From NCBI RefSeq assembly GCF_016919705.1, contig NZ_CP070368.1:248001-312000 (forward strand): 64,000 nt of DNA, read 5' to 3'. Numbering within the stretch: position 1 is the stretch's first letter; each line of letters opens with the position of its first letter. The position numbers and the translations under genes are program-made. Under the pieces are notes generated by a model. That model was not told where the DNA came from, searched no databases, and worked only from the letters and a program-made list of their open reading frames with translations. This DNA comes from Paracoccus methylovorus (GTDB lineage: Bacteria; Pseudomonadota; Alphaproteobacteria; Rhodobacterales; Rhodobacteraceae). Positions 27,759-36,967 of this stretch are shown here, piece after piece.

Positions 27759-28187
27759 GTGCCGGCTGCGACCACCGCGGAATCGGGGCTGACAAGCGAT
27801 CAGCTACTGGACCGCATTCTTGCCTCTCTCGACGACGACAAGGCCGAGGATGTCGTGACCATCGACTTGCGCGGTCGTTCGGCCATGGCCGATCACATGG
27901 TGATCGCCTCGGGCAGGAACGCGCGTCAGGTGGCCTCGATCGCCGAAAAGCTGGTCGAGCGACTGAAGGAACAGACCGGCCGTCCGGCCCGGATCGAGGG
28001 CAAGGAAACCGGCGATTGGGTGCTGATCGATACCGATGACGTGATCGTCCATATCTTCCGCCCCGAGGTGCGCGAATTCTACCAGTTGGAAAAGATGTGG
28101 ATGCCCGCCGACGCGCTGCGCTCGGCCACGCTTGACCGGCTGCGGGCCGAACATGCGGCCGACGAGGCCCGCAAGCCCCAGATCTGA
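27759..28187 (+). CDS. rsfS: Ribosomal silencing factor RsfS
   Basis: This 142-residue protein (from GTG at 27759) belongs to the Iojap/RsfS family, which binds L14 and blocks 30S-50S joining in starvation. DVVTIDLRGRSAMADHMVIASG and GDWVLIDTDDVIVHIF are family marks. The best ribosome-binding site (GGAGG, 27720-27724) is 7 bases upstream of a CTG at 27732, which opens the same frame and would add nine residues; an in-frame TGA at 27726 precludes any earlier start. It is followed by rlmH after three bases. Confidence 0.92.
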   Translation: MPAATTAESGLTSDQLLDRILASLDDDKAEDVVTIDLRGRSAMADHMVIASGRNARQVASIAEKLVERLKEQTGRPARIEGKETGDWVLIDTDDVIVHIFRPEVREFYQLEKMWMPADALRSATLDRLRAEHAADEARKPQI

Positions 28188-28190
28188 CCC

Positions 28191-28658
28191 ATGCGCATGG
28201 TCATTGCCGCGGTCGGGCGGCTGCGGCAGGGCCCCGAGGCGAAACTGATCGCCGATTATCTGGACCGCCACGCCAAGGCGGCCCGGGCCCTCGGCCTGCC
28301 CGCCGTGACGCTGACCGAGGTTGAGGACAGGCGCGGCGGCGGTATGATGGCCGAGGCGGCGCTGCTGGCCAAGGCGATCCCGGACGGTGCCGCGCTGGTG
28401 GTGCTGGATGAGCGTGGCCAGATGGCCAGTTCCCCGGAATTCGCAGCACGTATCGCCGACTGGCGCGATCAGGCGCGCGACGTTGCCTTTGTGATCGGCG
28501 GCGCGGACGGCATTGACCCCAGTCTGCGCGACCGGGCCGATCTTGCCATCAGCTTTGGCCGCATGGTCTGGCCGCATATGCTGGTGCGCGTCATGCTGGC
28601 CGAACAGATCTATCGCGCGACGACGATTCTGGCTGGCAGTCCCTATCACCGGGAATGA
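28191..28658 (+). CDS. rlmH: 23S rRNA (pseudouridine1915-N3)-methyltransferase
   Basis: This 155-residue SPOUT-class methyltransferase modifies pseudouridine 1915 in helix 69 of 23S rRNA. VVLDERGQMASSPEFA, FVIGGADGI and the C-terminal RVMLAEQIYRATTILAGSPYHR are diagnostic. The rsfS-rlmH order is common in bacteria and fits a ribosome-maintenance unit. Confidence 0.96.
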   Translation: MRMVIAAVGRLRQGPEAKLIADYLDRHAKAARALGLPAVTLTEVEDRRGGGMMAEAALLAKAIPDGAALVVLDERGQMASSPEFAARIADWRDQARDVAFVIGGADGIDPSLRDRADLAISFGRMVWPHMLVRVMLAEQIYRATTILAGSPYHRE

Positions 28659-28768
28659 ACCCATTAAAATGGTTAGAATTTTAGGAAAAAGCCCGGCAAG
28701 GAATCGGTGAAAGCCCGATTTCATCCGCTACGCTGGACCCGTCCAGATCACGAACCGTCGGGTGCGTC

Positions 28769-29296
28769 ATGATTCCAACTGTCAACCAGACCCCGGGCCG
28801 TGCCGGCCCTGCCGCCACGCAGACGGCCGAAGTTATCAGTTCTGCTGTGACACGTGCCCAGCCCGAGGTGCCTCCGGTCGCGGAAACCGCCGTAGTGGAC
28901 AGGGATATGCTTCCTGACCGCTGGGGCACCGGTCGACGGGACGGAACGTCCACGACTTCGCAGCAGGATCCGCATTCCACGACCGAGGAGATCGAGGCGC
29001 CACTGGATCGCGCCCTGTTTCAAGCCAAGGTGATCGCGCTCCTGACCGAAGTCTATGGCGATGACGCATGTTTTCAGCGCGCGCTGAAACTGGGGACCGT
29101 CACTGTCCGCGCCATCGAGGACCAGCCCGCGCCCGAGATGCGGCCCGAATTGTCACATGCGATCTATTGCCATGGTGCGGCCCAAGCGCATGAGCCATCG
29201 ACGGCCTTGGATCGGCCGGCCGAGGGGCTGGTGCCCGTGAACAATGCCGTGGGGGATTTCATCGCGTGGTGGCCGAAACAGCCGGCGCCCGACTAA
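28769..29296 (+). CDS. Hypothetical protein
   Basis: This 175-residue frame is rich in Thr, Ala and Pro in its first half, with a more ordered second half (LDRALFQAKVIALLTEVYGDDACFQRALKLGTV). No signal peptide, membrane helix or known motif is visible. A weak GGGTG stretch precedes the ATG. Coding potential is suggested by GC-rich third positions and the lack of a better frame on either strand. I cannot assign a family. Confidence 0.5.
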   Translation: MIPTVNQTPGRAGPAATQTAEVISSAVTRAQPEVPPVAETAVVDRDMLPDRWGTGRRDGTSTTSQQDPHSTTEEIEAPLDRALFQAKVIALLTEVYGDDACFQRALKLGTVTVRAIEDQPAPEMRPELSHAIYCHGAAQAHEPSTALDRPAEGLVPVNNAVGDFIAWWPKQPAPD

Positions 29297-29432
29297 ACCA
29301 GACGGGTCGCCGTTGCAGACAGGATGCCGGGCATTCCCGTGGACATCACCCAAACCCGGACCGAACAGAACGTAGCGGGGGAAACGGATCAGCAGGACGG
29401 GCCGGCTGATCCTTGTCCTGATGCCGTCATCC

Positions 29433-30260
29433 TCAGGGGCAGGGCACCACCCAGTTGTCGATGATCTCGACCGCCTCGTCGGCGCTTTCGACAAAGCTGA
29501 TCAGGTCCAGATCCTCGGGGCTGATGGTGCCGGCTTCGGCCAGCGCCTCCCAGTTGATGACCTTGTGCCAGAACTCGGGCCCGAACAGGATGAATGGCAC
29601 GCGCTTCATGCGGCCGGTCTGAATCAGAGTCAGCGCCTCGAACATCTCGTCCATGGTGCCGAAGCCGCCGGGGAATATCGTCACCGCCTTGGCCCGCATC
29701 AGGAAATGCATCTTGCGGATGGCGAAGTAATGGAAGTTGAAGCACAGGTCCGGCGTCACATAGGCGTTCGGCGCCTGCTCGTGCGGCAGCACGATGGACA
29801 GCCCGATCGAGTTGCCTCCGGCCTCGTGCGCGCCCAGGTTTCCGGCCTCCATGACCCCCGGACCGCCGCCGGTGCAGATCACGTTCTCGGCGCCATAGGT
29901 TTTCAGACTGCGTTCCGTCATCAGCCGGGCAAAACGGCGCGCTTCGTCATAATAATGCGACAGGGCGGCCAGCGTGGGCGTGCGCGCCCCTTCGCGCCGC
30001 TCGGGCGAGGGGATGCGGGCGCCGCCGAACATCACCACGGTCGAACGAATGCCGCGCGCATCCATGACCATCTGCGGTTTCAGCAGTTCAAGCTGCAACC
30101 GCACCGGGCGCAGTTCCTCGCGCAGCAGGAATTCGGGGTCGGTAAAGGCCAACCGATAGGCCGGCGCACGCGTTTGGGGCGTGTCGGGGGTGGTCTTTGC
30201 CGTCGCCGCGTCCTGCTGGCTGTCGCGAAACGGGTGGCTGCGCTCGTCTGGTTCCGTCAT
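29433..30260 (-). CDS. LOG family (TIGR00730-type) nucleoside monophosphate phosphoribohydrolase
   Basis: This 275-residue protein carries the LOG signature [28 protein letters not shown] and a Rossmann-like fold. The family hydrolyses nucleoside 5'-monophosphates, including cytokinin ribosides, to base and ribose phosphate; physiological substrate in this organism is unknown. An N-terminal extension of about 70 residues is typical of the longer bacterial form. The start at 30260 ([11 protein letters not shown]) is chosen because extension further upstream runs into the divergent dapD. Confidence 0.88.
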   Translation of the reverse strand: MTEPDERSHPFRDSQQDAATAKTTPDTPQTRAPAYRLAFTDPEFLLREELRPVRLQLELLKPQMVMDARGIRSTVVMFGGARIPSPERREGARTPTLAALSHYYDEARRFARLMTERSLKTYGAENVICTGGGPGVMEAGNLGAHEAGGNSIGLSIVLPHEQAPNAYVTPDLCFNFHYFAIRKMHFLMRAKAVTIFPGGFGTMDEMFEALTLIQTGRMKRVPFILFGPEFWHKVINWEALAEAGTISPEDLDLISFVESADEAVEIIDNWVVPCP

Positions 30261-30354
30261 CCAATCCTCTGGCAGAAACTGCCGCACATTGCGCGGCCGA
30301 AGCCCTCGGCTTATAGCCCTTGCACAAGAGTTTCCACCGTTGAGAGGCCAGACC

Positions 30355-31179
30355 ATGTCGAATGACGCACTTGAAGCCGCCATCGAATCCGCCTGGGAGA
30401 TCCGCGACCAGATCAACCCCACCACCAAGGGTGAGGTCCGCGACGCCGTCGAGGCAACGCTAGAGGCGCTGGACAAGGGCGTGCTGCGCGTCGCCGAAAA
30501 ACGTGGCCAAGACTGGCATGTGAACCAATGGGCGAAAAAGGCCGTGCTGCTGGGTTTCCGCCTGAAGGATATGGAGATCCACGCCGGCGGCCCGCAGGGC
30601 GGCACCTGGTGGGACAAGGTGGACAGCAAGTTCGCCGGCTGGGACGAGAGCCGCTGGCGCGATGCGGGTTTTCGCGGTGTGCCGAACTGCATCGTGCGCC
30701 GCTCGGCCTATATCGCCAAGGGCGTGGTGTTGATGCCCAGTTTTGTCAATCTGGGCGCCTATGTCGATGAGGGCACGATGGTTGATACCTGGGCCACGGT
30801 CGGTTCTTGCGCACAGATCGGCAAGAACGTGCACCTGTCGGGCGGCGTCGGCATCGGCGGTGTGCTGGAGCCGATGCAGGCCGGCCCCACCATCATCGAG
30901 GACAACTGCTTTATCGGCGCCCGGTCCGAGGTGGTCGAAGGCTGCATCGTGCGCGAGGGCTCGGTCCTGGGCATGGGCGTCTTCATCGGCCAATCCACCA
31001 AGATCGTGGACCGCGAGACCGGTGAGGTCATGTATGGCGAAGTTCCGGCAGGCTCGGTCGTCGTTGCCGGTTCGATGCCCTCGAAGAACGGCGTGAACCT
31101 TTACTGCGCGGTGATCGTGAAACGTGTCGATGCGCAGACCCGCTCCAAAACCTCGATCAACGAACTGCTGCGCGACTGA
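30355..31179 (+). CDS. dapD: 2,3,4,5-tetrahydropyridine-2,6-dicarboxylate N-succinyltransferase
   Basis: This 274-residue left-handed beta-helix enzyme succinylates tetrahydrodipicolinate in lysine and diaminopimelate synthesis. The hexapeptide-repeat region spans about residues 120-230 ([22 protein letters not shown]), with [11 protein letters not shown] and the C-terminal [10 protein letters not shown]. It is divergent from the LOG gene. Confidence 0.96.
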   Translation: MSNDALEAAIESAWEIRDQINPTTKGEVRDAVEATLEALDKGVLRVAEKRGQDWHVNQWAKKAVLLGFRLKDMEIHAGGPQGGTWWDKVDSKFAGWDESRWRDAGFRGVPNCIVRRSAYIAKGVVLMPSFVNLGAYVDEGTMVDTWATVGSCAQIGKNVHLSGGVGIGGVLEPMQAGPTIIEDNCFIGARSEVVEGCIVREGSVLGMGVFIGQSTKIVDRETGEVMYGEVPAGSVVVAGSMPSKNGVNLYCAVIVKRVDAQTRSKTSINELLRD

Positions 31180-31281
31180 AGCGTGGCCTGGCCGCATCAC
31201 CGCACAGCGATGTGATGCGGCCGTGAACCGAACCGGCGCTGGCGCGTTACCCCGCATATCGTCATGCAATCGGAGGTTCAC

Positions 31282-31533
31282 ATGCAGGGTTTGGGTTGGC
31301 TGGCCGCAATCGTTGTCGGCGGTCTGGCGGGTTGGATCGCCAGCAGCATCATGAAGGCTGATACGGGGGTTTTTCTCAATATCATCCTGGGCATTGTCGG
31401 CGCGGTGATCGGCAATACGCTTCTGGGTCTCGTGGGGCTGAATGCGCAGGCGGGCAGTTGGCTCGCGCAGGGTGTGGCCGGTCTGATCGGCGCGGTGGTG
31501 CTGATCTGGCTTTATCGCGCGGTGGCAAGATAG
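31282..31533 (+). CDS. GlsB/YeaQ/YmgE family membrane protein
   Basis: This 83-residue protein has three glycine-rich hydrophobic segments with GGLAGWIASSIMK and NIILGIVGAVIGN, the transglycosylase-associated/GlsB-YmgE family pattern. Members are stress-induced inner-membrane proteins of unknown mechanism. The ATG at 31282 lies five bases after a CGGAGG site; an in-frame ATG at 31264 is less well placed. A strong terminator follows. Confidence 0.88.
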   Translation: MQGLGWLAAIVVGGLAGWIASSIMKADTGVFLNIILGIVGAVIGNTLLGLVGLNAQAGSWLAQGVAGLIGAVVLIWLYRAVAR

Positions 31534-31538
31534 CGAAA

Positions 31539-31565
31539 AGCGGGGCGGGTTTTCCCGCCCTTTTT
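31539..31565 (+). terminator. Rho-independent terminator after GlsB-like gene
   Basis: A GGGCGGG stem pairs with CCCGCCC around a TTTT loop and is followed directly by TTTTT. It begins nine bases after the stop codon and lies between two convergent genes. Confidence 0.92.
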
Positions 31566-31569
31566 GCTG

Positions 31570-32040
31570 TCATGCGGTGAAATCCGCCTGTCGGGCGCCG
31601 GTAACACGGATCAGATCGTCCGGCGCGATGGCAAAGACATGGCGGGGCGTGCCCGCCGCCGCCCATACGGTGCCAAAGTCCAGCAGGCGCGGGTCCACCC
31701 AAGCCTCGATCGGGCGCAGATGTCCGACCGGTGCCACGCCGCCGATGGCAAAGCCTGTTTCGGCCCGGATCAGATCCGCATCGGCCTTGCCCAGTTTTTG
31801 ACCCGCTATTTCGGTCGCCTTGGCCGGATCGACGCGATTGCCGCCAGCGGTCAGGAACAGCACGACATGGCCGGTATCCTCGCCGCGAAAGATGATCGAT
31901 TTGGCGATCTGATCGACCTCGCAGCCGACCGCCGCCGCCGCCCCCTCGGCCGTGCGGGCGCTGTCGTCGGTCTCGCGGATATCCGCCACAAGGCCGGCGG
32001 CCTCCAGCGCCGATTGCACGCGTCGCAAGCTCTTGCTCAT
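31570..32040 (-). CDS. YbaK/EbsC family aminoacyl-tRNA deacylase-like protein
   Basis: This 156-residue protein has the YbaK/ProX fold pattern: AKSIIFRGEDTGHVVLFLTAG near residues 46-66 and FAIGGVAPVGH in the middle. Family members hydrolyse mischarged aminoacyl-tRNAs such as Cys-tRNA(Pro); the exact substrate is unknown here. The ATG at 32040 is preceded by a GGAGGTGACA stretch, which decides it over 32097. Confidence 0.88.
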   Translation of the reverse strand: MSKSLRRVQSALEAAGLVADIRETDDSARTAEGAAAAVGCEVDQIAKSIIFRGEDTGHVVLFLTAGGNRVDPAKATEIAGQKLGKADADLIRAETGFAIGGVAPVGHLRPIEAWVDPRLLDFGTVWAAAGTPRHVFAIAPDDLIRVTGARQADFTA

Positions 32041-32095
32041 TGTCACCTCCGTCCGTTCGGGCGATATGACGGCAAATCGCGACAAAGGGAAAGCC

Positions 32096-32413
32096 ATGCA
32101 ACAGGTCTATACGCTTCTGGTCCAGGTCGGCCGCAGCACGGATGACGGTTTGCCCCAGGACGCTACCGGCGGGGCGCTGGTTTGCTACGCCTCGGGCAAG
32201 GACGAGGATGAGGCGGTGCGTGAAACCGTCGCCATCCTGAAGCAGGCCGGCCTTGCCCCCATCGAGGTCACCGGCCATGGCACGATCGACGAACGACTGG
32301 CCGAAGGTCACGAGATCCCGGATGAGGAACGCGCCCTCATGGGCCGCGCGCTGAACGAGAACGCGGTGATCGTCGCGCAGATGGAGCCGCTCTACGACGA
32401 CGAAGACGACTGA
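32096..32413 (+). CDS. Conserved hypothetical acidic protein
   Basis: This 105-residue cytoplasmic protein is acidic, ending PLYDDEDD, and begins MQQVYTLLVQVGRSTDDGL. An AAAGGGA site precedes the ATG. It is divergent from the YbaK-like gene with 55 bases between starts. The sequence shows ordered secondary structure (EDEAVRETVAILKQAGL) but I do not recognise a family. Confidence 0.7.
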   Translation: MQQVYTLLVQVGRSTDDGLPQDATGGALVCYASGKDEDEAVRETVAILKQAGLAPIEVTGHGTIDERLAEGHEIPDEERALMGRALNENAVIVAQMEPLYDDEDD

Positions 32414-32491
32414 TCCGCCCCTATCCAGCCGCGCCATGCTGGGCTAGACTGGCTGGAACAAGAAAAAAGAGCAACGGAACGGACAGGCAGA

Positions 32492-33742
32492 ATGACCAGA
32501 CGCATCTTGCGCATTGCGACCTCGGCTGTGCTGACTCTCGCCCTTGCAGGCTGTGGCGCGTCGATGAACCGGGCCCCCGGAGGTGCCGGGGGTTATTTCG
32601 GCGGGCTGCCCACGGCAGGCGGGCAGGGATCCGAGGCAGGTTTCCAGAACTGGAAGCAAAGCTTCCGCCCGCGCGCCTTGGCGGCCGGCATCTCGCCCCA
32701 GGTCTTCGACAGCGCCATGGCAGGCGCGCATTATCAGCCCAGCATCGTCGCGCTTGATGGCAAGCAAAGCGAATTCACCAAGCCGATCTGGGAATATCTC
32801 GACGGTGCCATCGGCACGCGTGGCGCCACCGGCCGCGCCAAGGCTGCGCAATACGCCAGCACACTCTCCGCAATCGAGGCCCGCTACGGCGTCCCGCGCG
32901 AGATCGTGCTGGCTATCTGGGGCATGGAATCGAACTTCGGTGCCAATCGCGGCAATACCCAGATCGTGCCGGCTTTGGCGACGCTGGCCTATGACGGCCG
33001 TCGCGGCGAATTCTTTGCCAGCGAGTTGGTTTCGGCGCTGCGTATCATCCAGTCCGGCGATGTGGACAGCAACCACATGGTCGGCAGTTGGGCCGGCGCC
33101 ATGGGGCATACGCAATTCATGCCGTCCTCTTTCCTGTCGCACGCCGTGGACTTCAACGGTGACGGCCGCCGTGATATCTGGTCGAACGATCCCACCGATG
33201 CGCTGGCCTCGACGGCGTCCTACCTGCGCCAGAATGGCTGGCGACCCGGCCAGAGCTGGGGAACCGAGGTCATCCTGCCGCAAGGCTTCGACTTCACCCA
33301 GGTCGGAAAGTCAGTGCAGCACCCGGGCTCGCAGTGGGCGGCGATGGGGGTACGCACGGCCAGCGGCGCGCCCGTGCCCTCGGGTTCGATACTGGCCCCG
33401 GCAGGGGCTCGCGGCCCGGCTTTCCTGATAACCGACAACTTCCGGGCCATCCTGAAATACAACACCTCGGACAGCTATGCGCTGGGCGTGGCCTATCTGG
33501 GCGAGGCCATCGCCGGCCGCTCCGGCATTCAGGGTGCCTGGCCACGAGGCGACCGCACCCTGTCGAACACCGAAAAGGCCGAGATCCAGCGGCTGCTGAT
33601 GGCAAAGGGCTTCGACACCGGCGGTGTGGACGGCAAGCTGGGCAGCCAGTCAAGCGAGGCGATCAAGGCGTTCCAGCGTTCGCGCGGCGTCACGCCTGAC
33701 GGCTATGCCGATACTCGCCTGCTGGCCATGCTGCGGGGTTGA
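32492..33742 (+). CDS. Lytic murein transglycosylase (MltB-type lipoprotein)
   Basis: This 416-residue protein has a lipoprotein signal with lipobox LALAGC (acylated C21), an SLT_2 transglycosylase domain with the catalytic glutamate in AIWGMESNFG (E146), and a C-terminal peptidoglycan-binding domain (about 350-416, IQRLLMAKGFDTGGVDGKLG). It cleaves the MurNAc-GlcNAc bond to form 1,6-anhydro ends. It acts in the periplasm, anchored to a membrane. A hairpin terminator follows. Confidence 0.93.
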   Translation: MTRRILRIATSAVLTLALAGCGASMNRAPGGAGGYFGGLPTAGGQGSEAGFQNWKQSFRPRALAAGISPQVFDSAMAGAHYQPSIVALDGKQSEFTKPIWEYLDGAIGTRGATGRAKAAQYASTLSAIEARYGVPREIVLAIWGMESNFGANRGNTQIVPALATLAYDGRRGEFFASELVSALRIIQSGDVDSNHMVGSWAGAMGHTQFMPSSFLSHAVDFNGDGRRDIWSNDPTDALASTASYLRQNGWRPGQSWGTEVILPQGFDFTQVGKSVQHPGSQWAAMGVRTASGAPVPSGSILAPAGARGPAFLITDNFRAILKYNTSDSYALGVAYLGEAIAGRSGIQGAWPRGDRTLSNTEKAEIQRLLMAKGFDTGGVDGKLGSQSSEAIKAFQRSRGVTPDGYADTRLLAMLRG

Positions 33743-33747
33743 AATGA

Positions 33748-33780
33748 AAAGGGCGGCCCGCAAAGCCGCCCTGCATTTCT
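33748..33780. terminator. Bidirectional terminator between transglycosylase and rppH
   Basis: An eight-base stem AGGGCGGC/GCCGCCCT closes a loop of seven bases. Read on the minus strand it is followed by TTTTCATTTC, so it fits best as the end of the gpmI-envC-ctpA-rppH operon; on the plus strand the T-run is weaker. Confidence 0.82.
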
Positions 33781-33802
33781 CTGTTGCCCAAATACCCATG
33801 CG
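33776..33802 (-). repeat. Dispersed intergenic repeat (GGGTATTTGGGCAAC type), copy 1
   Basis: The minus strand reads GCATGGGTATTTGGGCAACA followed by GAGAAA. It shares the core ATGGGTATTTGGGCAAC with copies at 38650 and 42686 and lies directly beside a terminator hairpin. Confidence 0.75.
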
Positions 33803-33831
33803 CCCGCGCTGCTGGGCAAGGCGCCGGTAAT

Positions 33832-34323
33832 TCAGGCCAGAATGCCCCGGAAATCCGCCAAAACCCGGGCATAGACATCGCGCTTGAAGGGCACGATGCT
33901 GTCGATCAGGTCTGCGGCCCGCATCCATTGCCATCGGTCAAACTCGGGGTGCTCGGTCGCGATCTGCACCGCGGCGTCCTCACCCAGAAACCGCATGGCG
34001 AACCATTTCTGTTTCTGGCCGCCATAACGCCCCTTCCAGACCTTGCCCAGCAATTCCGGGGGCAGGTCATAGGTCACCCAACCCTGCGATTCCGCCAGCA
34101 CATCGACCAGATCGGGGGTGACGCCGGTTTCCTCGACCAGTTCGCGCAATGCGGCCTGCCGTGGAGTTTCGCCCTTGTCGATACCTCCCTGCGGCATCTG
34201 CCAGGCTGGGCCGGGATTGTCGATGCGCTGCCCGGCAAAGATCAGCCCAGCCGGATTGACAAGGACCACCCCGGCGCAGGGCCGGTAAGGCAGGCCCGAC
34301 GGGCCCAGCACTTCCGCGCTCAT
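33832..34323 (-). CDS. rppH: RNA pyrophosphohydrolase
   Basis: This 163-residue Nudix hydrolase has a complete Nudix box ([20 protein letters not shown], then TG) at about residues 46-68, and [11 protein letters not shown] near the start, as in RppH/IalA. It removes pyrophosphate from 5'-triphosphorylated mRNA or cleaves dinucleoside polyphosphates. It overlaps ctpA by four bases and is last in the gpmI operon. Confidence 0.93.
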   Translation of the reverse strand: MSAEVLGPSGLPYRPCAGVVLVNPAGLIFAGQRIDNPGPAWQMPQGGIDKGETPRQAALRELVEETGVTPDLVDVLAESQGWVTYDLPPELLGKVWKGRYGGQKQKWFAMRFLGEDAAVQIATEHPEFDRWQWMRAADLIDSIVPFKRDVYARVLADFRGILA

Positions 34324-35735
34324 TCCGCCTGCGCCCCCTGACCCGAGTCCTCGCCGGTATTGGCGGGCTTCACGGCTTCCGAGACCTGCTGGGCGTGATA
34401 GTCCACCGCTGCCAGCCCCTTGAGGATATCGACCGCATAAGCAAGCTGATAGTCCTCTTCGCGAAGCTTGGCGGTGGCCTCGACCTGCTTGGCCTCCTCC
34501 TCGATCTGCTTGCGCTCTTCGTCGCTAATCGAATCATTGTTCAGCGCACCGCGCAGATCGGCTTCGGAGTTCAGGAATTTCGACTGGGTCCGGGGCTTGC
34601 CGGCCTCGTCCTCTTCCTGCGGCTTGGGCGCGGGCTGCTCGACGATGATGTCGGGCTGGATGCCCAGCGACTGGATCGAGCGCCCCGAGGGCGTGTAATA
34701 GCGCGCGGTGGTCAGGCGGATGGCGCTGTCGGCGGTGACCGGCATCACCGTCTGAACCGAGCCCTTGCCGAAGCTTTTGGTGCCCACGACAATGGCGCGG
34801 CGATGGTCCTGCAGCGCGCCGGTCACGATTTCCGATGCCGATGCCGAGCCGCCGTTGATCAGCACCACCATCGGCTTGCTTTCGGCCAGATCGCCCGTCT
34901 TGGCATTCCAGCGCTCGCTTTCCTCGGGCTTGCGGCCGCGGGTCGAGACGATTTCGCCCTTGTCGAGAAAGGCGTCCGAAACCTCGATGGCTTGATTCAG
35001 AAGCCCGCCCGGGTTGTTGCGCAGGTCCAGCACAAAGCCCGTGACCTTGTCGATCCCGCCGGCATCCTTGATCGCCTTGGCCATCTCGGTCCGCAGCGTG
35101 TCGATGGTTTCGTCGTTGAAGGTGGTCACGCGCAGCACCACGGCATGGCCTTCGATGCGGGTTTTCACCACGGTCAGCTTGATCGTGTCGCGGGTGATCG
35201 TCAGATCAAAGGGCTCTTTCTCGCCCTCGCGCAGAATGGTGATAAGGATTTCGGACCCGACCGGGCCACGCATCTTCTCGACCGATTCGTCCAGCGACAG
35301 GCCCATCAGCGATTCGCCGTTCACATGGGTGATGTAATCGCCCGCCTTCACGCCGGCCTCGGCGGCGGGCGTATCGTCGATGGGCGAGATGACCTTGACC
35401 AGCCCGTCCTCTTGTCCGACCTCGATCCCCAGCCCGCCGAAGCTGCCCCGGGTCTGGGTCTGCATGTCGTCGTAATCCTTGGCCGACAGGAAAGAGCTGT
35501 GCGGGTCAAGCGAGGTCAGCATGCCATTGATTGCGGCCTCGATCAGCTTCTTGTCGTCCACCTGTTCGACGTAATCGCCGCGCACGCGTTCGAATACGTT
35601 GCCGAACAGATCAAGCTGCTCATAGACCGAAGCGTTCTTGCCCGATTCCTGCGCGACCAGTGGGCCGGCGAATTGGGTGGCGACGGTAATGCCCGCAAGC
35701 GTGCCGATCGCCCCTGCCAGAAGATAATGTTTCAT
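34320..35735 (-). CDS. ctpA: Carboxy-terminal processing protease (S41 family)
   Basis: This 471-residue periplasmic serine protease has a signal anchor, a PDZ domain (about 95-180, [20 protein letters not shown]) and the S41 core with the Ser in NGGSASASE (295-302) and Lys in [11 protein letters not shown] (K324), forming the Ser-Lys dyad. The tail is acidic and likely coiled. It overlaps envC and rppH by four bases each; this order is common in alphaproteobacteria and suggests cell-wall remodelling. Confidence 0.94.
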   Translation of the reverse strand: MKHYLLAGAIGTLAGITVATQFAGPLVAQESGKNASVYEQLDLFGNVFERVRGDYVEQVDDKKLIEAAINGMLTSLDPHSSFLSAKDYDDMQTQTRGSFGGLGIEVGQEDGLVKVISPIDDTPAAEAGVKAGDYITHVNGESLMGLSLDESVEKMRGPVGSEILITILREGEKEPFDLTITRDTIKLTVVKTRIEGHAVVLRVTTFNDETIDTLRTEMAKAIKDAGGIDKVTGFVLDLRNNPGGLLNQAIEVSDAFLDKGEIVSTRGRKPEESERWNAKTGDLAESKPMVVLINGGSASASEIVTGALQDHRRAIVVGTKSFGKGSVQTVMPVTADSAIRLTTARYYTPSGRSIQSLGIQPDIIVEQPAPKPQEEDEAGKPRTQSKFLNSEADLRGALNNDSISDEERKQIEEEAKQVEATAKLREEDYQLAYAVDILKGLAAVDYHAQQVSEAVKPANTGEDSGQGAQAE

Positions 35736-36967
35736 TCAGTTCCGTCCTGCCCGGTTGCGTTGCGGCCCGTTTCGTTCGCGGCCTCTCCGACTATGGGATT
35801 CATCACGAACCACTCTGTCGGGTCCAGTGTTTCCTTGCCTTTGCGGAGTTCAACATACAGTGTCTCAGTCTGTCCAGCTCCGCCTCCGGCTGCTGCATTG
35901 GCGACGAATTCGGCGCCGAACTCCTGTGCGGGCGGTTCCTGCCCCCCCATAAGGCCGACCGGCTCGCCTGCCGCCAATACATCGCCCGTCTCTCCGAATA
36001 CCTGCGCCAGACCGGCAAATATCATCAGATAGCCCCGCGCGGGCTCAACGATCATCACATTGCCGTAATCCAGCAGCGGACCGCGATAACGGATGGTCGC
36101 AGGCCATGGCACCGTTACCAGCGCGACGGGCGAGGTGGCGATGACCAGACCCGGCCGGCGCACGCCCGCAGCGTCGGGTTCGTCATAGCGGTGCAGGACA
36201 CTGCCCAGCACCGGCAGGGACAGGCTGCCCTGCGCGCCTTCAAAATCGGCCATGGGTGCGCCGACGTCCTGCTCCATCCCGGCGATGCCCGTGGCAAAGG
36301 CGTCCAGCGTATCGGCCGATTGCACCAGCGCGGTTAATTCCTGGGGATCTTCGCCAAAGCGCACCGGCAGGCTGGAGCGGTCGGTTACGGCCGAGGCCAA
36401 AAGCCGCCGCGCCTCTTGCACCTGTCCCAACCCCTGCGCCAGCGTGTTTGCACCATTAAGCTGGATCGTCCGCACGGCGCGGATCTCTTCCAGCTTCTGT
36501 TGCATGTCCCGGGCCTCGGCCTCCAGCCCCGGCGCGACCGAGGCGAGGATCATTCCCGCCCGTGCAGAGGCTTCCGGCCCCGCAGGATGCAGCAGCAGCA
36601 TGGTTTCGGGTGATTTCTGCATCGAGGTCATCACCCCCAGCACCCGGCCCAGCCGATCCCGGCGTGCGTCGAATTCTGCGCGGATTTCCTGTTCCCGAAT
36701 GCCGGCGCGGCGCAATCCTTCGCGCAGTGCCGCCAGGCCTTGCTCATAGGCGCGAATCATCCGGGTCAGCGAGGCGACCTGATCGTCCTCGGTCAGTGCC
36801 TCATCCAGTTGGCTCACCGCGGCGCGCAGCATATCGGCGGCCTCTGCCGCCTCTTGCGCGGCCTGCGTCAGTTGCGAATCACCTTGGGCAGAGATCGCCG
36901 GCTGTGCCGGAGCCGTTGAGCTGATGGCAAAGGCCATCAGGACCGGCAAGAGCAGTCTGGGTTTCAT
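35732..36967 (-). CDS. EnvC-like murein hydrolase activator (M23 family, degenerate)
   Basis: This 411-residue protein has a signal peptide, a long coiled-coil (about 30-250, rich in Ala, Glu and Arg) and a C-terminal LytM/M23 fold. The LytM metal ligands appear lost: RPGLVIATS stands where HxGxD is expected and MIVEPARGYLMIFAGL where the HGxxxxxxHL pair is expected. That fits EnvC-type activators of amidases rather than active peptidases. It sits between gpmI and ctpA with four-base overlaps. Confidence 0.88.
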   Translation of the reverse strand: MKPRLLLPVLMAFAISSTAPAQPAISAQGDSQLTQAAQEAAEAADMLRAAVSQLDEALTEDDQVASLTRMIRAYEQGLAALREGLRRAGIREQEIRAEFDARRDRLGRVLGVMTSMQKSPETMLLLHPAGPEASARAGMILASVAPGLEAEARDMQQKLEEIRAVRTIQLNGANTLAQGLGQVQEARRLLASAVTDRSSLPVRFGEDPQELTALVQSADTLDAFATGIAGMEQDVGAPMADFEGAQGSLSLPVLGSVLHRYDEPDAAGVRRPGLVIATSPVALVTVPWPATIRYRGPLLDYGNVMIVEPARGYLMIFAGLAQVFGETGDVLAAGEPVGLMGGQEPPAQEFGAEFVANAAAGGGAGQTETLYVELRKGKETLDPTEWFVMNPIVGEAANETGRNATGQDGTE

